This document shows positions 40,600 through 47,958 of a stretch of DNA of 64,000 bases, piece by piece; the stretch's first letter is position 1, and each line of letters begins with the position of its first letter. Under the pieces are notes generated by a model. It was not told where the DNA came from and did not search any database. It worked only from the letters and a program-made list of their open reading frames with translations. Made by a program: the position numbers and the translations under genes. This DNA comes from Paraplanobispora siamensis (GTDB taxonomy: Bacteria; Actinomycetota; Actinomycetes; Streptosporangiales; Streptosporangiaceae): assembly GCF_016863175.1 (NCBI RefSeq), contig NZ_BOOJ01000022.1:186001-250000 (forward strand). The letters are read 5' to 3'.

Positions 40600-41766
40600 C
40601 TAGCGGGCCCGGCGGGCGATGAAGACGATGACGCCGGTGGCTCCGACCGCCACGGCCAGCCACAGGGCCACGGCCGAGAAGGGCACGCCCGCGTCGTCCT
40701 GCGCCGGCTCGGCCTCCACCCGTTCTCCGGAGCCCTCGGCTCCGCCGCCCGGCGCCTCGGAGGCCGTACCGGAGGCGGCGGGGGTGGGCTCGGGGGCCGC
40801 CGCGCGCAGCACCTCCTCGGGGAGCGGCACCCGGTAGACCGGGCTGCGTGAGCCCTCGGTGCCGGTCAGCAGCGCCGTGCCGTCGGCCGTGTACGCGATC
40901 GACTCGGCCTGTTCCAGCTGGGGCATGTCCACCTTGGCGAGCTGCTCGCCGGGCGCGCTGTAGACCGTGGCGGAGAAGTAGGTCCTGACCACGAAGCTCG
41001 ACCCGTCGGGGGCGTAGGCGGCGTCGGTCGCCATGACCGGCGCGGGGCCGATCCTGCGCAGGATGTTGACCCTGTCGGCGCGCAGCCGCCGCGGCGCCTG
41101 GTAGATCGAGCCGGAGAACTCCTTGCTCACGATATGGAGCCGTCCGGTGCGCGGGTGGACCATCAGGCCCTCCGCGTTGTGCCCGCCGTCCTCGTAGCGG
41201 AACCGATAGCGTACGGCGGGCAGGGTCGCATCCCGCAGCGAGGCCGGTTCCTGCACCTTGTAGACCGAGATGTCGGGCCAGGCCCCCTCGAAGTTGTCGC
41301 CGATGTCGGCGAACCAGAGCACCCCCCGGCCCGTCTTCGGATCCTTGGAGGCGGCCATGGCCTCCCAGTCGCGGGCGTCGGCGCCCCGCAGGGTGAACGT
41401 CGCCCGGGTCCGCCCGTCGCCCCCGACGGCGAAGAAGACCGGCCCGGCCGAGCTGTCGTTGTGGGTGTAGTAGACGTCGTCGTGCGAGGGAGAGAGCGCC
41501 AGCCCGCTCGACTCGGTGATCCGCTCGTCCGCGAACCGGAAGAGGACACGCTCGCCCTGGTCGGACTCACCGCCCACCGGATTCCCGGACTCACCGCCCA
41601 CCGGATTCCCGGACTCACCGCCGCCCTGGTCGGACTCGCCGCCCACCGGGTTCCGCGCCCCGGCCTCCCCCCACGCCCCGGTCCCGGCTCCGGGCAGGAG
41701 GGTCACCGCGACCACTCCGGCCGCGATGAGCCCACGAATCAGGACATCCCCCGCTCTGCTCCGCAT
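40600..41766 (-). CDS. Exported, C-terminally anchored beta-propeller-like protein
   Basis: A 388-aa protein. It has a signal peptide (VLIRGLIAAGVVAVTLLPGAGTGAWG), then a Gly/Glu-rich repeat (NPVGGESDQGGGESG..), then a folded region of about 240 residues with propeller-like strands (ITESSGLALSPSHDDVYYTHNDSSAG, DGRTRATFTLRGADARDWEAMA, GVLWFADIGDNFEG, GGHNAEGLMVHPRTGRLHIVSK). A Pro/Glu/Ala linker and a C-terminal helix (AVALWLAVAVGATGVIVFIA) with Arg after it anchor it to the membrane. Its ATG abuts the stop of a PadR relic. No catalytic residue could be assigned; it may bind ligands or the wall. Confidence 0.82.
   Translation of the reverse strand: MRSRAGDVLIRGLIAAGVVAVTLLPGAGTGAWGEAGARNPVGGESDQGGGESGNPVGGESGNPVGGESDQGERVLFRFADERITESSGLALSPSHDDVYYTHNDSSAGPVFFAVGGDGRTRATFTLRGADARDWEAMAASKDPKTGRGVLWFADIGDNFEGAWPDISVYKVQEPASLRDATLPAVRYRFRYEDGGHNAEGLMVHPRTGRLHIVSKEFSGSIYQAPRRLRADRVNILRRIGPAPVMATDAAYAPDGSSFVVRTYFSATVYSAPGEQLAKVDMPQLEQAESIAYTADGTALLTGTEGSRSPVYRVPLPEEVLRAAAPEPTPAASGTASEAPGGGAEGSGERVEAEPAQDDAGVPFSAVALWLAVAVGATGVIVFIARRAR
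41569..41616 (-). repeat. 24-bp tandem repeat encoding NPVGGESG
   Basis: Two exact 24-bp copies (41569-41592 and 41593-41616) plus flanking partial copies from about 41551 to 41655 encode repeats of NPVGGESG and DQGGGES just after the signal peptide of the propeller-like protein. Confidence 0.8.
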
Positions 41767-42050
41767 TCAGCCATCATGCCCTGACACCAGCGAATGCAGG
41801 CGTCGCAACAGGCGCTCGTCGGCGTCCAGGATCTCGGCGGCGTTGGCGGGCAGCAGGTGGATCCAGGCCGCGGCCAGGGCCGGAGCCGACCGGACGCCGT
41901 GCGGCGGCCTGCCCAGCGCGTCGGGCAGCAGGACGTTCAGCTCCGCCCGCCCCTCCTCGGTGATCGCGTAGATCTTCCTGAGCCGGTCGCCGGTCCGCTC
42001 CTCGGCCTCGGCGGCGAGCTGGGTGATCTCGTAGCCGTGCACGGGCCAAG
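41767..42050 (-). pseudogene. PadR-family regulator relic with internal deletion
   Basis: The frame VHGYEITQLAAEAEERTGDRL, then RKIYAITEEGRAELNVLLPDALG, matches the two ends of a PadR winged-helix domain (HGYEI at the start, YxITxEGRxEL at the end). About 30 residues between them, containing the recognition helix and wing, are missing. The usual N-terminal LLxLL segment before HGYEI appears only in another frame (LLSLLED), so a frameshift is also likely. The C-terminal part is intact to a stop that abuts the next gene. It cannot encode a working repressor. Confidence 0.6.
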
Positions 42051-42070
42051 TCCTCAAGCAAGGAGAGAAG

Positions 42071-42420
42071 GTGAACCGGCGTACCGGAGCCCGGATGGAC
42101 GTGCTGGTGAAGGCGTACGAGCGGCTCGGCCGCTTCAGCGGATCTCGCTTCAGCGAATCCGTGCTCGTCGCCCGGGGCGGGCGGGTGCTGCTGTCGAAGG
42201 GGTACGGCCCGGCCGACCACGGGCACGGTGTGCCCGGCGCCCCGCGGACGGCCTTCCGCATCGGGTCCCAGGCCAAGGCCTTCACCGCGATCGCGATCCT
42301 GCAGCTCCAGGAGCGCGGACTGCGCGACTGCTCGGCCGGGGCGCTGCACTCCACCGCCGAGGGGGAGAGCCCGATGGTCGAGGCGCACGGCCCGAAGAAG
42401 ACCGAGCTGCGCCCGATGAT
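42071..42420 (+). pseudogene. Serine beta-lactamase-family relic, truncated
   Basis: The frame begins at GTG 42071 with AAGGAGAG upstream and reads FSGSRFSESVLVARGGRVLLSKGYGPADHG, then FRIGSQAKAFTAIAILQLQERGLRD, the start of a class C beta-lactamase-type domain with the SxxK motif (SQAK). It then jumps to ALHSTAEG, a motif that normally lies about 150 residues later, and runs out of family sequence. The YxN and HxG motifs are absent. The 5' end is therefore intact, and a large internal deletion removed the core. Confidence 0.6.
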
Positions 42421-42482
42421 CACTGGCACCCGATCACCGATTCCCCTTCGGGAGGCCCGGGTCTGGGATAGCGTGACCCGCC

Positions 42483-43190
42483 GTGACCGACTTCATCTCC
42501 TTTCCCTTCTATGACCTGTTCCACGAGAACGGGCACGTACCGGAGATCCGCAAGAAGCTGCCCGCCCTGCTGACCGGTGTGTCGCGGAGCATCCTGGAGA
42601 TCGGCGCGGGGACCGGCCTGATCACCACGTCGCTGGCCGACTGGACGCCCGCCGAGGTCTTCGCCCTGGAGCCCTCGGCCGGCATGCGCGCGATACTGCT
42701 GTCCCGCCTGACGGGGCGTCCCGAGCTGCTCGACCGGGTGACCGTACTGCCCTGCGACGCCCTGAGCGTGAACCTGGCCGAGCCGGTCGAGGCCATGGTG
42801 ATGATCAACGTGATGTACGCGCTGGAGCCGGACTACCGCAGGCGGCTCTGGCCGGTGCTGGCCGGGCAGCTGGAGCCCGGCGGCCTGCTGGTGTTCACCT
42901 GGCGCCCCGGAGGCGCCCCGGCGCCGCGTCCGCTCCAGGAGGTGGAGTCCCGCCAGGTGGGCCGGCACACCTACTCCGTCTCGGTGGAGATCCTCGAATC
43001 GAACGAGGAGGCGTCCAGGGCCCGCTACGTCTACCGGATCACCGAGGGCGGCACGGTGATCTCCGAGGAGGAGATCGACGGCTATGCCCACCGCCCCACG
43101 TGGGAGACGATCGAGGCGGAGCTGACCGGGGCGGGTTTCGTCCAGCAGGCCGACGCGCCCGACGGGTTGCTGGCCTGGCGCCTGGGCTGA
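42483..43190 (+). CDS. Class I SAM-dependent methyltransferase
   Basis: A 235-aa methyltransferase. The SAM motif I is ILEIGAGTGLITTSLADW near residue 38, motif II EVFALEPSAGMRAIL, then DALSVNLAEPVEAMVMINVMYAL and LEPGGLLVFTWRPGG. The C-terminal third (EEIDGYAHRPTWETIEAELTGAGFV) is typical of small-molecule methyltransferases. GTG 42483 lies inside the end of the beta-lactamase relic frame. Two hairpins follow the stop. Substrate cannot be inferred. Confidence 0.9.
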   Translation: MTDFISFPFYDLFHENGHVPEIRKKLPALLTGVSRSILEIGAGTGLITTSLADWTPAEVFALEPSAGMRAILLSRLTGRPELLDRVTVLPCDALSVNLAEPVEAMVMINVMYALEPDYRRRLWPVLAGQLEPGGLLVFTWRPGGAPAPRPLQEVESRQVGRHTYSVSVEILESNEEASRARYVYRITEGGTVISEEEIDGYAHRPTWETIEAELTGAGFVQQADAPDGLLAWRLG

Positions 43191-43196
43191 GGCCCG

Positions 43197-43218
43197 GGGG
43201 CGGGGAGGCCCCCGCCCC
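43197..43218 (+). terminator. Terminator hairpin after the methyltransferase gene
   Basis: GGGGCGGGG (43197-43205) pairs with CCCCGCCCC (43210-43218) across a 4-nt loop, 6 nt after the stop codon. No U-tract follows, as is common in actinomycetes. Confidence 0.6.
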
Positions 43219-43268
43219 GGTGCCCATCTTCTCGCGGGACGACCTGTGGCTGCGAGAAGACGGGCACC
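43219..43268. terminator. Long 17-bp imperfect inverted repeat before the aldo/keto reductase
   Basis: The arm 43219-43235 and the arm 43252-43268 are complementary except for one position, with a 16-nt loop. It directly follows the GC-rich terminator and precedes the reductase promoter. It may be a second terminator that insulates the reductase gene. Confidence 0.5.
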
Positions 43269-43296
43269 GAGATCCCCGGACGCTTCCGGAGCGGGA

Positions 43297-43328
43297 CTCG
43301 CCTGGAGTGCGCTCCAGGTCCCTAGGGT
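43297..43328 (+). promoter_or_regulatory. MerR-type promoter/operator of the aldo/keto reductase gene
   Basis: CCTGGAGTGCGCTCCAGG (43301-43318) is a perfect inverted repeat (7-bp arms, 4-bp centre) lying between a weak -35 (CTCGCC, 43297-43302) and a -10 TAGGGT (43323-43328) separated by 20 nt. Over-long spacers filled by such a TGGAGTGC-type palindrome are characteristic of MerR-activated promoters. The -10 ends 7 nt before the ATG, so the mRNA may be leaderless. No merR gene is in the window. Confidence 0.55.
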
Positions 43329-43335
43329 GGATCAC

Positions 43336-44304
43336 ATGGAATACACGCAGCTTGGCCGTACCGGCCTGAAGGTCAGCCGCCTCTGCCTGGGCACCATGAA
43401 CTTCGGCCCCGCGACCACGGAGGAAGACTCCTTCGCGATCATGGACCGGGCCCACGAGCTGGGGATCAACTTCTTCGACACGGCCAACGTCTACGGCTGG
43501 AAGAAGGGCGAGGGCATCACCGAGAACATCATCGGACGCTGGTTCGCCCAGGGCGGCGGCCGTCGTGAGAAGACGGTCATCGCCACGAAGCTCTACGGCG
43601 GGATGGGCGACTGGCCCAACGAGGACCGTCTCTCCGCGCTGAACATCCGCCGCGCCTGCGACGCCTCGCTCAAGCGCATGCAGACCGACTACATCGATCT
43701 CTACCAGGCTCACCACATCGACCGGAACACCCCGTTCGAGGAGTTCTGGGAGGCCATGGACATCCTGAAGCAGCAGGGCAAGATCCTGTACGTCGGGTCG
43801 TCCAACTTCGCGGGCTGGCACATCGCCAAGGCCCAGGAGGAGGCCCGCCGCCGGAGCACCGTCGGCCTGGTCTCCGAGCAGTCCCACTACAACCTGATCG
43901 TCCGGGCCCCCGAGCTGGAGGTCATCCCGGCGTGCGAGGACTACGGGCTCGGCCTGATCCCGTGGAGCCCGCTGGCCGGCGGCCTGCTCGGCGGCATCCT
44001 CCGGAAGATCGACAAGGGTCGCTCGGCCTCGGAGAACATGGTCAAGGAGCTGGAGAAGCACCGGAGCAAGATCGAGCAGTACGAGGCGTTCTGCGACGAG
44101 CTCGGTGAGGACCCGGCCAACGTCGGCCTGTCCTGGCTGCTGCACCAGCGGGCCGTCACGGCGCCGATCATCGGCCCGCGTACGATCGAGCAGCTCGACG
44201 GCACCGTCAGGGCTCTGGAGATCGAGCTCGACGACAAGGCGCTGGCCCGTCTCGACGAGATCTTCCCCGGCTTCAAGACGGCCCCCGAGGAGTACGCCTG
44301 GTAG
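43336..44304 (+). CDS. Aldo/keto reductase
   Basis: A 322-aa NADPH-dependent oxidoreductase with the TIM-barrel family pattern. The start MEYTQLGRTGLKVSRLCLGTMNFG is followed by the catalytic Asp-Tyr in FFDTANVYGWKKGEG, the Lys in VIATKLYG, the His in YQAHHID, and the NADPH-binding loop IPWSPLAGGLLGG. APIIGPRTIEQLDGTVRALE is the late cofactor segment. It resembles the general-stress AKR group (YhdN/IolS type). ATG 43336 is used because the conserved start begins there. No Shine-Dalgarno is present, which fits a leaderless transcript from the MerR-type promoter. Confidence 0.93.
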   Translation: MEYTQLGRTGLKVSRLCLGTMNFGPATTEEDSFAIMDRAHELGINFFDTANVYGWKKGEGITENIIGRWFAQGGGRREKTVIATKLYGGMGDWPNEDRLSALNIRRACDASLKRMQTDYIDLYQAHHIDRNTPFEEFWEAMDILKQQGKILYVGSSNFAGWHIAKAQEEARRRSTVGLVSEQSHYNLIVRAPELEVIPACEDYGLGLIPWSPLAGGLLGGILRKIDKGRSASENMVKELEKHRSKIEQYEAFCDELGEDPANVGLSWLLHQRAVTAPIIGPRTIEQLDGTVRALEIELDDKALARLDEIFPGFKTAPEEYAW

Positions 44305-44310
44305 AGGCGT

Positions 44311-44371
44311 TCAAGACGTCTCAGGACGGCTCAAGACGTCTCAGGACGGCTCAGGACGTCTGCGGGACGGC
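44311..44371. repeat. 20-bp tandem repeat after the aldo/keto reductase
   Basis: TCAAGACGTCTCAGGACGGC occurs exactly twice (44311-44330, 44331-44350), with a diverged third copy of 21 bp to 44371. It fills the space between two convergent genes and may be a minisatellite-like expansion. Confidence 0.8.
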
Positions 44372-44455
44372 TCAGGACACGAAAGCGCCGATCACCACGA
44401 GGAGCACGAGCAGCGCGAGCACCGTGGGCAGCAGCCAGCGACGGGGACGATCCAC
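44372..44455 (-). CDS. Predicted 27-residue single-pass membrane protein
   Basis: GTG 44455 to TGA 44372 encodes 27 residues: a basic N-terminus (MDRPRRW) then one hydrophobic helix (LLPTVLALLVLLVVIGAFVS) reaching the end. The composition is that of a real small membrane protein: positive residues at one end and an uninterrupted helix. A -10-like TAGGCT (44468-44463) ends exactly 7 nt before the GTG, so a leaderless mRNA is likely, and this -10 overlaps the thpR stop. It resembles no family known to me. It could also be translated as the last gene of the MarR-MFS-ThpR operon. Confidence 0.5.
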   Translation of the reverse strand: MDRPRRWLLPTVLALLVLLVVIGAFVS

Positions 44456-44465
44456 GTTCTGGAGC

Positions 44466-45134
44466 CTAGCCCCGCCCACCGGGTGCCCGCGCCGTCAGGG
44501 GCCACTCCGCGACGGTCTCGTAGCGGACCGCTGCTCCCAGATGGCTCCTCACCAGGTGCGCGGTCCCGGCCTCCCACGGAGCCCCGGCGAACGACTCGAA
44601 GGCCTCGACCAGGGGACGCACGTCGGCGTCCTCGCGTGACCTGGCCAGGGTGAGGTGCGGCCGGTATCTGCGGCTCTCGTCCACCTGTACGGCTCCCGCC
44701 CGCCGCGCCCCGGCGGCCACGGAGCCGGCCAGGCGGACGAGCGGGGACCGGCCGCCCTTGCGCAGGCCGTCCCCATGCAGGCCGTCCCCATGCAGGCCGA
44801 CCTCATGTGGACCGTCCTCACGCAGGCCGGCCTCATGTGGACCGTCCTCACGCAGGCCGGCCCAGAACACACGCGCCCTGCGGGCCGAGGGGAACGCGCC
44901 CGCGCCGGTGAACGCCAGCGTCATCGGCGCGTGGCGCGACACGGCGCGGGCGAGACGCTCGTGCAGCTCGGGCAGGACCTGCTCCGGTACCTCGCCCAGG
45001 AACGCCAGCGTCAGATGCCAGTTCGCCTGGTCGATCCAGCGGAGCCGGGGCCAGGCCGCGCGGTGCGGGCCGAGCGCGCGGGCGAGCTCATCGCGCACCG
45101 GCTGCGGCGGCAGCAACCCCACGAACAGCCGCAT
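44466..45134 (-). CDS. thpR: RNA 2',3'-cyclic phosphodiesterase (2'-5' RNA ligase-like)
   Basis: A 222-aa member of the 2H phosphoesterase superfamily. The start MRLFVGLLPPQPVRDEL is canonical, the first catalytic motif is HLTLAFLG near residue 40, and the second HLTLARS near residue 160. The enzyme opens 2',3'-cyclic phosphates on RNA. Between the two motifs sits an unusual insertion of repeats (GLREDGPHEAGLREDGPHEV, then HGDGLHGDG) that lengthens the protein by about 35 residues. Its ATG lies 47 nt inside the end of the MFS gene, so the two are probably co-transcribed. Confidence 0.9.
   Translation of the reverse strand: MRLFVGLLPPQPVRDELARALGPHRAAWPRLRWIDQANWHLTLAFLGEVPEQVLPELHERLARAVSRHAPMTLAFTGAGAFPSARRARVFWAGLREDGPHEAGLREDGPHEVGLHGDGLHGDGLRKGGRSPLVRLAGSVAAGARRAGAVQVDESRRYRPHLTLARSREDADVRPLVEAFESFAGAPWEAGTAHLVRSHLGAAVRYETVAEWPLTARAPGGRG
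44761..44862 (-). repeat. In-frame 30-bp/15-bp repeats inside thpR
   Basis: Two 15-bp units (44761-44775, 44776-44790) and two 30-bp units (44791-44820, 44821-44850), plus a partial copy, encode HGDGL- and REDGPHExGL-type repeats. They lie between the two catalytic motifs, where a surface loop is expected. Confidence 0.8.
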
Positions 45135-46467
45135 GCGACCTCCTGCCGATCACCTTGGTCAGCATTATCGCCGCGCCGACGCCGAGCAGGGTGACCGCCC
45201 CGCCGACCATCACGCCCACGCGCGGGCCGCCGAGATCGGCGATCCAGCCGAGCAGCGGCGCGCCGATCGGGGCGCCGCCGGTGAACACCAGCACGTAGAT
45301 GCCCATCACCCGGCCGCGCATCTCCGGCGAGGTGGCGAGCTGGACGCTGGAGTTGGCCGAGGTGTTGACGGAGATCAGCGCGACGCCGGTGGGGATGAGC
45401 AGGAGCAGATAGACCGGATACCACGGCGCCAGGCCGGTGGCGATCTGGAACAGGCCGAACGAGACCGAGCCGCCGATCAGCAGCCGCCGGCTGGGCTTGG
45501 CCCGCCGGGCCGCCATCAGCGCGCCGCCCAGCGCGCCCACCGCGAACATGCTGGAGGCCAGGCCGAAGGAGGCCGCGCCCGAGCCGAAGACCTCGCTGGA
45601 CATCAGCGCGATCGACATCGAGAACGACTGCGTGCACAGCGAGACGAAGGCCACCAGCAGGATCGGCATGAGCAGTTCCTGCCGCGCCAGCACGTAACGC
45701 AGCCCCTCGCGCAGCTGGCCCTTCTCCCGGGGCACCGGCTCGGGGGTGGTCAGCTCCGAGGCCCGCATCATCACCAGGCCGCCGAGCACGGCCAGGAACG
45801 AGACCGCGTTGATCAGGAAGATCGGCCCGGTCCCGCCCAGCAGGGCGATCAGCACACCCGCGACGGCGGGGCCGACCACACGGGCCAGGTTGAAGCTGGA
45901 TGCGTTCAGCGCGATGGCGTTGGGCAGGTCCTTGCGGCCGACCATCTCCACCACGAACGACTGCCGGGTCGGCACCTCGACACAGGCGATGAGGCCGAGA
46001 GCGAAGGCCATCACCCATACGTGCCAGACCTGCACGACCCCGGTGACGGTGAGCACGCCCATGGTCAGCGCGAGCAGCCCCAGGAGCGACTGGGCGACGA
46101 AGAGCAGCTTCCGCTTGGGATAACGGTCGGCGAGCATGCCGCCCCAGAGCCCGAACAGCAGCATGGGCAGGAACTGCAGCGCCGTGGTCACGCCCAGCGC
46201 GGTGGCGCTGCCGCCCGTCAGGCCGCCGCCCGCGGCGCCCGCGGTCAGGTTGAGGACCAGCAGGTCCTGTGCGGTGCGCTGCATCCATCCGCCGACGTTG
46301 GAGACGACGCCGCCGATGGCGAAGAGCCGGTAGTTGCGGTTGCCCAGCGAGCGGAACATGCTGCCGCGCGCCTCCGGCACGGCCTGGGCCGTACCGGTCT
46401 CCGCGGCCTGCACCTCACGCGCGGCCGCCTCCCGGGCGACCTTCCTGCGCCGCAGCCGCGCCCGCAT
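45088..46467 (-). CDS. MFS transporter (multidrug-efflux type, 12 TM)
   Basis: A 459-aa transporter. After a basic, Ala-rich leader the first helix starts at MFRSLGNRNYRLFAIGGVVSNVGGWMQRTAQDLLVLNL, a signature of the MFS_3/enterobactin-exporter-like group. GGMLADRYPKRKLLFVAQ is the A motif and VVGPAVAGVLIALLGGTGPIFLINA the C motif region. ATG 46467 is used because AGGAAG precedes it; an Ala/Glu-rich open frame of nearly 70 codons between the MarR stop and this ATG has no ATG or GTG start and is probably untranslated. The upstream MarR gene likely regulates it. Confidence 0.88.
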   Translation of the reverse strand: MRARLRRRKVAREAAAREVQAAETGTAQAVPEARGSMFRSLGNRNYRLFAIGGVVSNVGGWMQRTAQDLLVLNLTAGAAGGGLTGGSATALGVTTALQFLPMLLFGLWGGMLADRYPKRKLLFVAQSLLGLLALTMGVLTVTGVVQVWHVWVMAFALGLIACVEVPTRQSFVVEMVGRKDLPNAIALNASSFNLARVVGPAVAGVLIALLGGTGPIFLINAVSFLAVLGGLVMMRASELTTPEPVPREKGQLREGLRYVLARQELLMPILLVAFVSLCTQSFSMSIALMSSEVFGSGAASFGLASSMFAVGALGGALMAARRAKPSRRLLIGGSVSFGLFQIATGLAPWYPVYLLLLIPTGVALISVNTSANSSVQLATSPEMRGRVMGIYVLVFTGGAPIGAPLLGWIADLGGPRVGVMVGGAVTLLGVGAAIMLTKVIGRRSHAAVRGVAAAAAGAR

Positions 46468-46661
46468 CCCCAGCTTCCTGCCGGGTACGGCGGGCGTCGG
46501 CGTGCCTGCGGAGGCCGCGCTCTCAGGCGCGGAGTCCTCGGATGCGGCGTTCTCGGGCGTGACGCTTCCGGGTGCGGCGTTCTCGGGTACGGCGGGCGCA
46601 TCGGAGAACCACGCCTCGGCCTCTGCGGGGGCGGCCGAGGCGCCGCGTTCCTCGGGCTCGG

Positions 46662-47120
46662 CTAGATCCGGCTGAGCTTCTCCAGAATGGGAGCCGCCTG
46701 CCGGAGCACCGCCCTCTCCTCCGGGGACAGTTCCTTCAACCGCTGCGTCAGCCACGCCTCCCTGAGGCGGCGTTCCTCCTTCAGCAGCGCCGAGCCCTCG
46801 GCGGTCACGCTCACGGTCACCTGCCGGCGGTCGGTCGGGTGCGGCGTGCGCGAGACCAGCCCCCGCTCTTCCAACGCGGCGATCACGCGCGTCATCGAGG
46901 GCGGCTGCACCTTCTCGTGCTCGGCCAATTCGCCGGGGGTTATCCCGGAATGCCGTTCCACGGCGACGAGCGTCGCGACCTGGGTGGGGGTCAGCGAGTG
47001 GCCCGTGCCCTGCCTGCGCAGCCGCCTGTTCAGGCGCGCCAGGGACACGCGCAGCGCCGATGCCAGACCGGCGTCGCTGCGCAGATTCGCGACGGGGTCC
47101 TTCCTGGTTGGGGCGTTCAT
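46662..47120 (-). CDS. MarR-family transcriptional regulator
   Basis: A 152-aa winged-helix repressor. The central domain is LTPTQVATLVAVERHSGITPGELAEHEKVQPPSMTRVIAALEERGLVSRTPHPTDRRQVTVSVTAEGSALL, with the DRRQ wing motif of MarR. It is first in a MarR-MFS-ThpR gene set, an arrangement in which the repressor usually controls itself and the exporter. Nested inverted repeats overlap its start codon. The ligand is unknown. Confidence 0.93.
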   Translation of the reverse strand: MNAPTRKDPVANLRSDAGLASALRVSLARLNRRLRRQGTGHSLTPTQVATLVAVERHSGITPGELAEHEKVQPPSMTRVIAALEERGLVSRTPHPTDRRQVTVSVTAEGSALLKEERRLREAWLTQRLKELSPEERAVLRQAAPILEKLSRI

Positions 47121-47145
47121 TAGCGTAAGTCATTACCTTTGCTAA
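47120..47145 (-). promoter_or_regulatory. Nested inverted repeats at the MarR start (likely operator)
   Basis: TTAGC (47120-47124) and GCTAA (47141-47145) form an outer inverted repeat and GTAA (47125-47128) with TTAC (47133-47136) an inner one. The whole AT-rich block touches the MarR start codon. It is a good autoregulatory MarR operator candidate. Confidence 0.5.
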
Positions 47146-47281
47146 CGAAGTCTGACCGCATCTCATTCCCTCCGGTCCGGTTTTATTCCCGCGAGCCGTA
47201 CAGCGTGCCAGACACAATCCCCATACCCAAGCCGCGGACGGCCGATCCGGGAGTGAAGTCGATCTCAGCCCGCAACCGTCC

Positions 47282-47743
47282 TCAGGGCGGCGGGTAGAGC
47301 CCGATCAGCTTGCTGATGAGCCTGCCGAGCGTGGAGTCGCGCATCGGCCTGTGATGGAGCTTGAAGCTCCACCCCTTCTCGGAGTCGTGCTCCAGCTTGA
47401 ACTCGGTCCTGATCGCGATCATCACCAGCGCCCCGATCCCGATCAGCGCGGGATCGAACCGCTCACCCCTGTCGGTCGCGGCGATCTCCGCAGCGCGCGA
47501 GACCGTGTCCGGGTCGCTCTCGGCCAGATACAGCAACGCGGCCCTGGCCGCCTCCCCCGGCGTGGCCTTCTCATCCGCCCCCGCCTCCGCCCGGATGTCA
47601 CCCTTGCCCGCCGCCTCCGCCACCCGCGCCTCGTCAGCCCGGAGCTGCGCCGCGTCGAGCGGCGCCCCCTGCTGCTCCAGAACCAGCCAGAGAGCCGCAA
47701 CGGCCTCCCCGTCCGACAGTGCCATGACCCGATTCCCGACCAT
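47282..47743 (-). CDS. Small unknown protein downstream of the CHAT-STAND gene
   Basis: A 153-aa protein of unrecognised family. Residues 1-95 are helical and rich in Ala and Glu (ALSDGEAVAALWLVLEQQGAPLDAAQLRADEARVAEAA, GEAARAALLYLAESDPD). A hydrophobic segment follows (DPALIGIGALVMIAIRTEF), then a strand pair with a conserved-looking GWSFKLHHRPM and a final amphipathic helix (STLGRLISKLIGLY). The hydrophobic segment could be a short membrane helix or a buried helix. GGGAGGG precedes ATG 47743. It lies 215 nt downstream of the CHAT-STAND gene on the same strand, so it may be an accessory or effector subunit. That link is by context only. Confidence 0.75.
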   Translation of the reverse strand: MVGNRVMALSDGEAVAALWLVLEQQGAPLDAAQLRADEARVAEAAGKGDIRAEAGADEKATPGEAARAALLYLAESDPDTVSRAAEIAATDRGERFDPALIGIGALVMIAIRTEFKLEHDSEKGWSFKLHHRPMRDSTLGRLISKLIGLYPPP

Positions 47744-47812
47744 GCGTCCCTCCCGCAGATTGGCGTGCTACTGGAAGAACGGCCCGAAGACCCCCGGCGT
47801 TTCCCCCGGACG

Positions 47813-47950
47813 GGCGGAAGACGGTGAACTCGTGGGTGAGGGGTCCGAGCAGTCCGATCTGGCGGACGAGGCCCCGGCCGCTATGTGCTGCGTCCGACGT
47901 CGGCGGACTTCGGCATCCCGATAGATCCGCATCAGCGCCGACGTATCCGC
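47813..47950 (-). pseudogene. VapC-type PIN-domain toxin relic
   Basis: Immediately after the CHAT-STAND stop, the minus strand reads LADTSALMRIYRDAEVRRR, the typical N-terminus of VapC toxins with the first catalytic aspartate. After HIAAG the family-like continuation (GLVRQIGLLGPLTHEFTVF) is in another frame, so a frameshift separates the two parts. No start codon precedes it, and the rest of the PIN domain and the antitoxin are missing. The match is by eye. Confidence 0.45.
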
Positions 47951-47958
47951 GAGAGAGG

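Noticed and set aside
45088-47217. Extending the MFS protein N-terminally through the MarR gene
   Set aside because: The extension is low-complexity and overlaps an intact MarR gene; a Shine-Dalgarno precedes ATG 46467.
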